Origin: Thinopyrum elongatum
Lineage: Eukaryota > Streptophyta > Magnoliopsida > Poales > Poaceae
Assembly: GCA_011799875.1 (NCBI GenBank)
Contig: CM022303.1
Coordinates: 216,286,255-216,350,254 of the forward strand
Direction: 5' to 3'
DNA: 64,000 bases
Part shown: positions 33,132 through 43,254 of the stretch, piece after piece
Layout of the letters: each line of letters begins with the position of its first letter
Numbering within the stretch: position 1 is the stretch's first letter
Translations under genes and position numbers: made by a program
Notes under the pieces: generated by a model
The model's database searches: none
What the model saw: only the letters and a program-made list of their open reading frames with translations
Told to the model about the DNA's origin: nothing

Positions 33132-33839
33132 CTAATGATGAATAGTTGACTTGGTAATGCATATGACCAGGTGAACCTCCTTGGAGTCCCCGTGCATCAT
33201 CTTGGGGTGAAAATCATACCAGGCATCTTCCATGTCCACATTGCCGGGAACGGAGTAGCTCGGCACAGTCCCATTCAGCGTGAGGGAGGCGGTGTGGGCA
33301 CCCTCATACTTCGGAGGGGCAGTAACAGTGAGCACGCTTCGGTACAGCGGCCTTGTGTCAGCGTCAGCGGCGTTGCCCCTGACGCACACTATAGAGACGG
33401 GGCGGCGGCCTGCGCGGGACTTGCCAGTGCCCACGGCCAAGAGGAAGATGCTGCCGTCCTCCTCCGCAACTAGCAGGCGGCGGTGATCCTCCAGCGACTC
33501 CGGCATGGCGAACGGGTAGCACGTCTTGTACTTGATGTTCACCGCCGCGGGCCAGTAGTGATTGACGGACGGTGCCGTGAGGTGATGCACGAGGCTCGCC
33601 GGCGAGCCCTCAAATGGCAGTGTGCACTCATAGTAGTAGCAGGGCGCGTGCGCGCATCTAGAACTATGCTCCTCCAACGAGTGCTGGTCGACGTACCTCT
33701 CGCAGCCGAAATTCTTGTAGACGCAGGGCACCTTGCAGGCATCGACCAGGCCATCCATGAAACGGGAGTGGCTGTAGGGGATGTTGCGCCCACCGAATGG
33801 AGCGCCGGAGTAGCACACGAAGCAGTAGATGGTGTCCTT
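33132..33839 (-). pseudogene. SINA-like E3 ubiquitin ligase fragment lacking the RING finger
   Basis: The minus frame reads in from 33839 with no ATG. Its first residues (DTIYCFVCYSGAPF) look like the tail of the RING finger. It then carries the SIAH-type zinc finger region: C-KVP-C-VYKNFG-C, then H and C in HSLEEHSSRC, and APC-YYYE-C. The C-terminal half has the SINA substrate-binding fold pattern (YPFAMPESLEDHRRLLVAEEDG, then IFLLAVGTG) and ends at TGA 33132. SINA proteins are RING E3 ligases; without the N-terminal RING this copy could bind substrates but not recruit an E2. The break at about 33840 adjoins a CTACTTCT microsatellite and a Helitron-like element, whose insertion may have removed the 5' part. 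The remaining 229 codons have no stop. Confidence 0.75.
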
Positions 33840-33854
33840 ACTAGTACTCCCTCC

Positions 33855-33902
33855 ATTTCTCTACTCTCTACTTTCTCTACTTCTCTACTTCTCTACTTCT
33901 TA
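33855..33902. repeat. TTCTCTAC microsatellite
   Basis: About five copies of an 8-base unit, TTCTCTAC, with variants, at the break point of the SINA gene. Confidence 0.8.
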
Positions 33903-34391
33903 TAAAAAACCGAGTTGGTGATGATGGTGTACCTGCCATCTTGCAATATAGACCATCCGATCTATATCTGACGAATAGAAAGCAAACTATGGCAATTTTG
34001 CAAAAAGATACCCGCACCTCTCTCCATGTTTGCAGATAAGGCCTTCCCTCGTTCATCCTTATCTCCCACAACCTCATTGTTGAGCAATTAAAAAAGGAAG
34101 TCTCTGGAACAATCTGGCATGGTGGCCGCTGCCAGCGCCGTCCTTCCCCATGCCTGCGCCCAGTCCAACCACCAGTCACCACCACGCCCCACTCCTCCTC
34201 ACCTTATCTCTCATCTTTCTCGAGTTATCATTTTTTCGATGAAATTCTCAAGATACCATTTTTCTGATGAAATTCTCGAGATATCATTAGTTTTTACACA
34301 TGGGATTACTCCTGCATGGGTCAATCACAACAGGTGTTTTGTAAAAAAAATGCATCTTGATGTTTCGTGCAATGCACGTGCATCTTGCTAG
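33897..34391 (+). mobile_element. Helitron-like element, plus orientation
   Basis: Ends with hairpin CGTGCAATGCACG and CATCTTGCTAG followed by T (34388-34392). The left part (TAAAAAACCGAGTTGGTGAT, then ATAGACCATCCGATCTATAT) is the inverted counterpart of 3624-3850. About 495 bases, no coding capacity beyond short frames. 5' end approximate. Confidence 0.5.
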
Positions 34392-35088
34392 TTTGCATAT
34401 AATTCCAAACACCACGTAGACACGTTCTTTAACCATTTTACAACTATGTTAGTATCATTGTTAGTGGTCAGCCGGTGCAAGTTATAGCCCCGGGTGCTTT
34501 AACCTTTTTTTTAGTAATGATATCTAGTGATTGTTCGCCACGAGCCCAATCCTGGCGAATCCCACATAACCGTCAGATTTCCATCCGACGGTGGCCTGTT
34601 TTTAAGCCATAGTATTTGACAAAACCGCCACCCTTACACATGTACTGTAACTGCGTCGCGGGCGTTTGCAACTGCCATGTCTCCCAGCGAACGTTTGCTG
34701 GGGATTGGAGTTAGCACCGATGGCGGTTCGTAGTCGTTCCACGCTCGGGCATTGAAATTTGTAACTATTTTACAATATACTACTACTCCGGTGCTAGTAG
34801 TAGAGCAGAGTCCTACTCCACTATATGCAAACTAGGGCATAGTAGTAGGTACTGTAGTTTATTGTACTAGTACTGTGATCACTCAAGCAAGTTGTCTGGC
34901 ATCGATATGACCCTACGCTGCTGGGATGTGTCTCGTAAGTCAAGCGGCGTGCTACTGCTACATTGTCATCATCACTTATCCACTTCCCGCAGCACATATT
35001 CACTTCTCCATCCTCGTCCGCACATAATCACCCAATCTTCCATCCCCACTAGGTGCCTCCCCCCTTTTCCGAAACCCAAGCACTAGAA
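34392..35088. other. Promoter-side DNA of the DUF295 copy with a small foldback
   Basis: CTCCCAGCGAACGTTTGCTGGGG (34680-34702) is a palindrome, and a related phrase occurs at 41897-41912. CTACTACTCCGGTGCTAGTAGTAG at 34778 is another short foldback. No convincing TATA box was identified for the gene at 35089. Confidence 0.35.
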
Positions 35089-36394
35089 ATGGCAGAACCG
35101 AGCAGCGTCCGCCGAAAGAGTGGCTGGAATTCGCTCCCCACAGAGGTAATCAAGCTCATTGTTTCGCGTGTGGACAATCTCAGTACCATGCCGCTCGCCG
35201 CGTGCTCGTCGGGGTTGTACCGTTTACTCAAAGCGCTCAGGCCGGAGCTTTTTAAGCTAGATCCTTGCTTGCTGATGCTGCCTGATCTTCAGAAACGGCG
35301 TGTCACGCAGCATAACGATTGTAGGGTGGCAAGCATCAACCCCCTCGACTGCGATCCGACCCCCGTCACCCTCAACTACATTAATGGTATGTACTGGGTC
35401 GGCATGAACACGTCTTGGATGGTGCTCGTCGACAGTCGTGGCAGTTGGATGCTCGTGGAGGTCTACACCCGGCGATTGATCCACCTTCCTTTGATTAACA
35501 CTGCACTGCTTTGGCACCGCGGCCCAGAATACTCGGAATCTTACAGTAGCCAACATGATACCAAGTTTGATTTGCTCACGGTTGTAATCTGCCAAGTGCC
35601 CACAAGATCTGCGAATTATAAAGACTTCAGGCTAATTGCGTTCTTCAACCATGGTCTCGCCTATCTGACAGGCCACTGGGGTAAGTGGATAAATCTGCAC
35701 GTCCATCGCAGGATCATACATCCTCCATGGCTCTCTGATGCCATTGAACACAAGGGCTTCATTTACGCTGTGGACTCCTTCTATGGCTGGACGTATTGCT
35801 GGCCTACTCCAGTCATCGCTACAATGGGCTGTTACGACAGTATGTTACTTTCCTATGATATCATGATGGCTTGCTTATATTACTGTCAACATTTACTGAA
35901 AAAATATTCATGCTCATAACATGCAGTTCTTAAGATTTACTACAGTATGAGCCCTTTTTTATTTGACTCCAACTTGATATGACATTGTGGGCCGCCTGGT
36001 GTCCCTACCCTTCCTAATCCCAGAACCTTTCAAAGAAAAGCGGCATGGCAGTTGCAGGTGGTTCCTGGCTCGATCAGATGACGATGAACGATTGATGATC
36101 GTTCGCACGTACCAGACGTGTTGTTTCGCGGAATACAATCACAGTCACAGCAATGTCTTTGAGCAGGATCCCAGCTTGTCTGGGCCTTCAGGAACTTTTG
36201 ACTGGAGGCCGGTAAGTAGCCTTGGTACACGCTCTCTATTTCTTAGACTGAATTATCTGATTAACCAGGAGATAATCGACGGCAAGGATCATGATGGCAG
36301 CGCGGTTTCGTTCATCAGGCAGAACTGTGTGTACACAGCGTACCATGCGTCTCTCCATGCACCATACCCTGATATGTGCCGCCACGCTCTGTAG
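35089..36394 (+). pseudogene. F-box/KIB1-4 (DUF295) gene with an early stop, inside the CACTA
   Basis: Inferred coding: join(35089..35839, 36024..36394), 373 residues. ATG 35089 is the first in-frame ATG. Donor ACA/GTATGTTAC and acceptor CCTAATCCCAG join in phase (…GCYD-K-PFKEKR…). Residues 13-50 fit an F-box (WNSLPTEVIKLIVSRVDNLS). Later segments match DUF295: GMYWVGMNTSWMVLVDSRGS, HKGFIYAVDSFYGW, SLGTRSLFLRLNY and RQNCVYTAYH. It stops at TAG 36392-36394, yet the same frame then reads GWSFPRQAPIWFKPSAN, which is the normal conserved C-terminus, and closes at 36556. The stop therefore removes the last propeller strand. The family acts as candidate SCF substrate receptors. Likely a captured copy that has since decayed. 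Confidence 0.7.
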
Positions 36395-36556
36395 CCCAAA
36401 GTAGGAGAGAGGATCACAAGTATCAGACTTCGACCTGCTGGCTGGAGTTTCCCCCGTCAGGCACCCATCTGGTTCAAGCCGTCAGCCAATCTCCACAGCT
36501 TAATAAATAGTAACATCCAACTGAGCCAGTTAGTTAGATGCGTACACTTGGTGTAG

Positions 36557-37780
36557 TAGGATCTTTATTTAGTTTGATGCATACACTTGTTATTTTTTGG
36601 TAGCCCTTTTGTAATGTTGGCTGTTGTTTGGTTGGGAAGAGAGAGCTGCGTCTTTACTCTTCTGGCCTGCTTACTGCATCTGTTGCACCCCCAGCCCTGG
36701 TTGTTGCTGCTGCTGTTTTCAATGTACAATCAGTAATATATTTCGTTTGTTGGTTGAATAAATGTGTTGTTAGAACGACAAACACAATGTTTTGGAAGTT
36801 GTTGCACGGTCCGATCCTTTAGTGCCCCGTACGTAGCGCATACTAGTTTTGGGACGGAACACATTTTTCACTTGTCGATCACATGCAGCCCAGTGATGAA
36901 GGCCCAATAGAGGAGCCCATAACTGGAAGGGAGGCTCACACATGAATCCGGCCCAGGTACATGCTCAATGGTCCCCTAAACATAAATAAGTAAATAAATA
37001 AAGCTAAATGCTCATGCACCAATTCTTTAAATTTATGGTTTGAAAAGTCAAATTTTAACATGAGGATATTATTTCCTATGAGAGTGTCGTTACATTCAGT
37101 CAATATTATTCTTAGGCGAAGATAGCGACCAGTCTTTTTTCTCCCACCATTTTCTTCCTGCAACCAGCGGACCCATGCAAATCGTAGTCAACGTCATAAA
37201 TAGTTCTGGTCCATTATTATTTTTTGATAAGAATGCGCAACCCAGCCCAACACACTGGCGACACCACTTTATCCCAAGGCTTCTGAATGTGCTCGGCTTC
37301 ACACCTCAAGAAGAAAATTGTCTAAGAAAACCTCAAGAAGAAAAGGTGCTTCACAGCATTTTACAATAAGTTGTAGCCATATAAAATTAATTCTTATAAT
37401 CCAGCATAATGAGTTTTTGGGTCTGACCGGTCCTATTCTTCTCGGGCAACGGTAGCCTACCCCGCACCAGAACCAGTGAACCCTCGTAATCCCCTCCACC
37501 TACGGGCATACTACCGCATGTTCCCCGGCTCCTGTTCATTCCCGTCAGAGGCCTCGCCATCGTCCTCCACCTTGGTGCGCTCGCAGCGGAGCCGCTGTCC
37601 GGCCCTGTCAACATAGTGAATCGGGAGAGGACTGTAGTTGTGAGTATGACAGTACGGACCCACCAGGTCCACTCCCGAACACAAACAAGCGCCTCTTTAC
37701 TACTCAGATGCACCCCTCAATTTTTTTACTCTAATCCACCCTGCCGATATCTAGGAGACTAGGACACACATCATTGTCAA
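36557..37780. other. 3' side of the DUF295 copy and start of the CACTA 3' non-coding region
   Basis: No gene recognised. 36890-36960 has GGCCCA words like those of the left subterminal region. From 37420 the phrases GACCCACCAGG, CCTCTTTACTAC and GGCCTCGCCATCGTCC begin, which recur through 46 kb. Confidence 0.4.
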
Positions 37781-39949
37781 CGTATAGTCAATTAACGACA
37801 GAATTGCACAATGCTTTTTTTTTAGGATTTGTTCAGAGGAGCAGGCTATAAACTGGGTTGTGCGGTCTTTGTGGCTCGTCTAACAACATGACCAGCCGAG
37901 CGGTTTTTTCTTTGGGAAAATAGGTAGCCCACTCTTTCTTTTTGAAGAATACCCAAGCTAGGCCTATTTGTTTTCTCCGACTTACTGGGCTGAAAATCTT
38001 TGAAGACGAGGAGGGGTGCATTCCGGCCTGGCCAGAGAGTATGGGCAGTAAATCTTAAAAGTAATATGAAAGGGGTTGCAAATTCCAAAAAAAATATTGC
38101 AAATGGGCAATTAGTTTCATTTTTTTTTCTTCACTGATATTTTATATTTCATTGGATTTTAACATAACATAGTATTACTTTGTTTTTAAATTAGTTTTAG
38201 TATGGCTACTAATTTTTCGATTAAAATTATTTTGTTCCCCAGCAAAAATATGCGAATTTTTAAAATTTCGTATATTTTTTAGTTCAAATTTTTAACCCTG
38301 GTATTGACCATAAAATGGCTAGCAATTCTAAAAATAGAAAATGGACTACAATAAATTCCATATGAATTAGTAAATGGGCTGTAAATTAAAAAAATAATAG
38401 CAAATGGGCTGTACACGCCACAGATTTTGAGGTTGACTTGTTTACGCAAGGCTTTGTCAACTTATAGTCAACACACGATTCTAGCAGCAGTGACTGTTGG
38501 ATGTCCATCCAACGGCCGGCGTGCTTCTTCATTCTCTGATCTTCCTGCTCCAGCTGCCTAAACCAGCGCCGGCGGGACTGCCTGCTACCTCCTCTTGTGG
38601 CCGACTGTGATGCCGCGCCTGCTTCACCGGCCCACCCTACTCCCTCCGTTGGCCTGGCCATCGCTCTACCCACCCACACTTCCTGTTATTCTCCGGTGAT
38701 GGAAGCCTCACGCCACAGCCGAACCAGTCAACCGTCATACTCCCCTCAGCGTGGGCATCCACTGTTGTGTCTTCGCCGGCTCCGGGTCATTCCATTCCTA
38801 GGCCTCACCATCGTCCACCGCGTTGGTGCTCTAGGCGCGGCGTGCTCAACGTGGTCAACATTCAACAAACGACAGCCATCGGAATAGGGATGTACGTGGA
38901 GAGGTTGATAGTAGGGACCCCCATGGTCCATGGCCGCACGCAAGCAACTGCCTCCTTATTACGCGAAAAAAATGATTCCTCCCACTGACATCTGGGGCGC
39001 ACCGGTTCATAGGCTGACCTGTGGGCATACTAAGTTGACGCGTACGCACGACTTTGTCAACTTAGTCAACGAACGATTCTAGGAGCAGTGACCATTGGAT
39101 TTTAATCGAACGGTCCTGCTGCTTCTTCAATCTCTGATCTTCTTGCACCAGCCGCCCAAACCAGTGCCGGCGGGACTGCCTGCTCCTACCTCCAATGGCC
39201 GGTTGTGCTGCCGCGCAGGCCTCACCGCCCCACCCTACTCCCACCACTGGCCAGGCCTTCCCTCTACTCACCCACACCCCCTGTTATTCTCCGGCGATGG
39301 CAGCCTCAAACCGCAGCCGAACTAGTCAACCCTCGTACTCCCCTCCGTGTGGGCATCCACTCTAGCATATTCCCCGGCTCCGGGTCATTCCCTTCCTAGG
39401 TCGCGCTGTCGTCCACCACCTTGGTGCTCTCAGACGGTACGGCATCATCAACGCAGTCAACGAATGACAGCCATCAGAAGAGGACTGTAAGTGGAGAGGC
39501 TGACAGCTGGGTCCATGGCCGCACGCAAGGAAGTGCCTCCTTATTATGTGCAAAATAATGATTCCTCCACCTGACAGCTCGGACCCACCGGAAGGGCCTC
39601 TGTATTTTGCAAAAAAAATGTTCCCCCCTGACAGCTGGACCCATCGGCTTTATCTTTGGATGGAAGGAAGTGCCTTCTTACCCCCTGACAGCTGGGACCC
39701 ACCAGGTTGAAGCGAAGTAGCGTTATCTGTCTGGCCGCCAACGTGTATGTACATAGCGGTCGATCGGTCTCTCTGCAGCGATGTACCGTGGCCGAGTAAG
39801 GAGTGGCACGTGTTGAAGTAGAGGTGCCGACGTAGCATGTCACGCAGTCCCGTCTATATCGTGTACACGTACGTACAACCACGCTGCAAGATAGTAAATA
39901 TGGCTACATACGTACATACGGGCGGGGTCTCTAATGCGTACAGCGACCG

Positions 39950-40700
39950 AGTGACGTCGTCCTGTTCATCGGCAGCTAACCAGCCGGGTCGGAACGGAGT
40001 AAACAGCGTCGCGTGTTCATCGGGAGCCAACCGGCTTGGACGAAACAGCCGAAACGAGGTCTGGCGTATCGCAGAATGGAGGAAATGGCGTTCTATTCGA
40101 CCGCCTACAGTCAAAACATGGTCCTGTTCATTGCGAAGGGTCTGGCATACCGCAAAACGGAGGAAACAGACTTTTGTTCGAGTGCCCACGGTCGAAACGG
40201 GGTCCTGTTGATCGGGAGGGGTGTGGCGTACCGCCAAACAGAGGAAACAGAGTTGTGTTGGAGCGCCTACGGTCGACACGGGGCCCTGTTCATCGGGAGG
40301 GTGTGGCGTGCCACAAAATGGACTCCACAGGTTACTATTCATCCACCGTCTACTGCCTCGCTCCAGCCTCCACGGGCTACTGTTCATCCACTGTCGACTT
40401 CCTCCAGCCTCCACATGCACTGTTCATCCACCGTGACCTTCCTTCTGCCTCCACCAGCTACTGTTCATCCACGGCTACTGTTCAAACAGCCTCCACCAGC
40501 TACTGTTCAAACAGCCCTCCACGGGGTCCTGTTCATCCAGCGTCCACCGCCTACTGTTCAACCAGCCCTCCACGGGGTCCTATTCATACACCCCCAACCG
40601 GCTCGGGTGTGTGGCGGCCTCCTCTCGATCGGGGTCCTGTTCATCCAGTTGCATCGGCCTCTACTACCACGGGGTCCTGTTCATCCAACCCCCATCAACG
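39950..40700 (+). repeat. Array of CTGTTCATCCA / CTGTTCATCGGG words
   Basis: About 16 copies of CTGTTCATC or close variants in 750 bases (39961, 40013, 40122, 40286, 40379, 40420, 40461, 40528, 40636, 40676 and others). Period 20-60 bases, mixed with GCCTCCAC. A parallel array lies at 45775-46430. Confidence 0.7.
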
Positions 40701-40754
40701 GTCACAGTTCCTCAAGAGGCAGCTTCGATCGTCTTTAATTAGCAGCAGTAGCGA

Positions 40755-40862
40755 AGGAATCGCTCGGGTTCAGCTAACAGCCAAGGGATCGATCGCTCGG
40801 GTTCAGTAACGTAGCTAGTGCAATCACTCGGGTTCAGTAAGCGAACGCCTCACTCGGGTTCA
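40755..40862 (+). repeat. Tandem CGCTCGGGTTCAGTAA repeat, about four units
   Basis: Units of 26-31 bases start at about 40760, 40791, 40822 and 40848. The same array, with five units, is at 46480-46616 in the second CACTA, where it is broken by the Gypsy insertion. Confidence 0.8.
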
Positions 40863-41198
40863 GTTAGAGCCCAACGCCTCGCACACGCGCGCGTACGTGT
40901 ACGAGAGAAATGTGCAAACCTCCATGCATCGCTCGGCCCCGACCACCCACCGTAACCAGGAACTCCCCGATATTTTCCTCGCCCTCGCTTCTAACACGAT
41001 TCTTTCCGTCATGGACGGCCCAAAGAATGTCATGCAGGTGCGTCCCCGGCCCGCCCAGGATGAAAAGCCCATTTTCTGTCATGATTTTTTGTCATAGAAG
41101 TAGGATCCCACTACATCTATGATGATACGTGGTTTTGTCACAATTATCGTCATAGAAGTGTCATAAGCATGACAGAAAAAAAATTCGTTCGGCCCAAA

Positions 41199-41229
41199 AT
41201 GTCACGGATGTGTCTTTTTTTTTGTAGTG
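41199..41229 (-). repeat. Right terminal inverted repeat of the CACTA element
   Basis: On the minus strand CACTACAAAAAAAAAGACAC then ATCCGTGACATTT. Followed on the plus strand by CTC. A near-identical terminus lies at 59902-59932. Confidence 0.8.
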
Positions 41230-42167
41230 CTCGCCGTGTGATCGAGAGAAGACCAAATCATATTGCAGTGGATGTTCCTCCATTATGTGTGGTTCATTCT
41301 CATGGTTCCAGCTGTTGGTGAAACCACTTACGTTTGCAAGAGGAAATGTAGACTTCACAAACAAATTTGTCTTTCACTCTGTACTGAATGTTGGCCCAGA
41401 GAAGCATCCATGTTAGTAGCAAGAACAGATGTTTTTTCTAGATCTTTGCTTTTGGAGCTACATATTTGTATATGATCTATGAATCATTGAGATGCATTAA
41501 CATGTTGATCTTATATATGGGAATCGTACTAGTTGGTTGTGAATTTGGGCTACTAATGTGACCATATTACAATGCCAGGCCTGTGAGTCTCGTGTGAACA
41601 TTTCGAACGGATCGGCTCTTACTACTATGCACAACATGATCCTTATTTCTGTGTGCTCAGTGTTCACAAGTTACTAGCAGTTCCTTATTTCTGTTCGCTC
41701 AGCGTTTACAAGTTACTGATCGATCACTAGCTAGCCTACTAATACGCTCCTGGCAGCTTTAGTTACGACGCAAGATCCGAAGGTGGCAGTTTTTTGAATA
41801 AAAATGCCTACATCTGAAGAAACTGACATGTTGTTCTGAAGAAAATGCCATGCGAATCTGAAGAAACTGCCAGCAAAAACGTTCGCAAATGCCTTATCTC
41901 CCAGCGAACATTCATCAGCTATTGCGATCCTACACGTACACTATCCGACCGACTCGATCCTACGCGAATAACCAACGGATCACGCATGTACCTCATTTGG
42001 ATGAATCGAGTGCACTTGTTTGACCGTCATGCCGACGTGCGACCCAGCACGGACGGAACACACCACTGACGGGACGGGACGGGACGGCACAGTCATAACT
42101 TTAGTTTTTCTAGTTTTCCACGGCAAGCTGGCACACTAAGCCATGCCTGCTTATGCATTGAATTCTG
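41230..42167. other. Old flank to the right of the large CACTA
   Basis: Directly after the CTC duplication a plus frame (about 41236-41412) reads a cysteine-rich CDRERTKSYCSGCSSIMC and then a Phe/Val-rich tail before a stop. The C-x8-C-x2-C-x4-C spacing could be a small zinc-binding region of a transposase-like protein, but I cannot name it. The rest is AT-rich; CTTATCTCCCAGCGAACATTC (41893) resembles 34680, and GACGG units repeat at 42071-42092. Confidence 0.35.
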
Positions 42168-42824
42168 ATGACCGCGATGACCATCGCGTTTCCCGCGACA
42201 GGCTGGTTCGCCTACCTTTCGCCTATAATTACTGGTTCCCGGCGTTCTCCGGTGGCACCATCACCCAACTCGCCCTATCCTCATAAGCCCCCACTGGCCC
42301 GACGTCGCTCGCCACTTGCCCTCGCCCTCGCCACGTCTGTCATGCCCCCGCCCGTCCACAATAGGCGACACCGGAGGCGGTCACCGCCGGAACTAGTGTT
42401 CGGTTTTTCACCGGAAGGCAGACGGAGGGAGGAGGCATTCTATCGGTCTTTAGATGGCAATGCGGAGTATGAGAACTTGTTGAAGCGCAACCGCCTGGCG
42501 GAGGAGCAGCGTATCACCGATTTACGCCGCCAGTGGGGCATGGAGCAGCAGCGCACCGACGCTTTGAGTCGCGAGGAGAGCGCCCGCAGCTGGGCCGACT
42601 ACATGAAGGCTGGCGCCCGACAAATAGCCCTGGAGGCTGTCGGGCACGCACACGTTCGCGACGCCGAATTTTACTACCAGCTCGTCAAGTGGGTTTCCCG
42701 CTTAGAAGCCGAAGGTTCGGTGGACCACGCCGGCATGGAAAGGGCCAACACGCATGAGCAACGTGCCCTATCGCACCTCTGGAAAGTCCGAGGCGAGAAG
42801 GAGGACATCGGTGCTGGTGTTTAG
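42168..42824 (+). CDS. Charged helix-rich hypothetical protein, 218 residues
   Basis: GC-rich open frame from ATG 42168 to TAG 42822. An alternative start at ATG 42342 would give 160 residues and drop a Pro/Ser-rich leader; I cannot decide between them. The body begins with an Arg-rich NRRHRRRSPPE, then long Glu/Arg helices (EEQRITDLRRQWGMEQQR, REESARSWADYMKAGA) and an aromatic segment (AEFYYQLVKWVSRLEAEG). No known domain. It resembles in style the broken frame at 30737-31505: both precede a CACTA 3' region, both are Arg/Glu/Ala helical. It could be a gene carried by this CACTA family. No break was seen. Confidence 0.45.
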   Translation: MTAMTIAFPATGWFAYLSPIITGSRRSPVAPSPNSPYPHKPPLARRRSPLALALATSVMPPPVHNRRHRRRSPPELVFGFSPEGRRREEAFYRSLDGNAEYENLLKRNRLAEEQRITDLRRQWGMEQQRTDALSREESARSWADYMKAGARQIALEAVGHAHVRDAEFYYQLVKWVSRLEAEGSVDHAGMERANTHEQRALSHLWKVRGEKEDIGAGV

Positions 42825-43254
42825 CGTGTACCGCAGATGGCGGCCTACATCGTCTACTTAGCTAAGAGTAAGTTAGTACTTGTACACTACTAGAGTATTA
42901 GTGGGAGTAGATAGTTAACTTGGCTATGATGGTTGTCAACATGGAAGTTCAGTACTCTATATCTGGATAAGACCTGTTACTTTGCTCTGAATGTTGAACT
43001 TTCTGTTTGAACATATGGAATGGGCTATTATTATTTTTAAATGGGTTGTATTTGTCCGCCATGGGTTTAGAGGCTGACTTGTGGGCCTACTATGTTGACG
43101 CGTACACAATCAGGAGATGATTGTAAGTGGAGAGGATGACAGCAGGGACCCACCAGGGTCATGGCAGTATGCAAGCAAGTGCCTCCTTATTTCAAGCCAA
43201 AAAAAATGGTTCCTCCTAATGGATTTCTGACATTTGGGTCCCATGCCATTGTCA
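42825..43254. other. Non-coding DNA leading into the second CACTA 3' region
   Basis: From about 43010 the phrases AATGGGCTATT, GAGGCTGACTTGTGGGCCTA and AAGCAAGTGCCTCCTTATT appear, which belong to the CACTA 3' module. The left limit of the second CACTA cannot be fixed. Confidence 0.4.

Larger units (their letters stand above)
37780..41198. repeat. CACTA 3' non-coding region, internally duplicated
   Basis: A diverged copy of this region forms 43255-46616 plus 59575-59901. Within it, modules with GTGACTGTTGGATGTCCATC, CTTCTTCAATCTCTGATCTT and GCCGGCGGGACTGCCTGCT recur about 600 bases apart (38490 and 39088). The word AAGGAAGTGCCTCCTTATT recurs with GACAGCTnGGACCCACC (38945, 39525, 39665). All open frames here are repeat artefacts. 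Confidence 0.65.
12427..41229. mobile_element. Large CACTA (En/Spm superfamily) transposon, 28.8 kb
   Basis: The left end reads CACTACAAAAAAATACAC and the right end, read inward on the minus strand, CACTACAAAAAAAAAGACAC. Both continue into TCCGTGA. The three bases before the left end (12424-12426) and after the right end (41230-41232) are both CTC, the 3 bp duplication expected for CACTA insertion. Subterminal DNA at both ends carries many TCATAGAAGTG/TCATGGAAGTG motifs. Inside are a Ptta/En-Spm-type gene on the minus strand (14024-16627 and perhaps exons to 24608), no recognisable Transposase_21 DDE gene, and at 28.8-36.6 kb several host-like genes. A chance match of three bases is 1 in 64, so the pairing is well supported but not proven. 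Probably non-autonomous. Confidence 0.75.

Noticed and set aside
35053..35088. Upstream start for the second DUF295 gene
   Set aside because: It would begin at GTG. ATG 35089 is the first conventional start and leads directly into the F-box.
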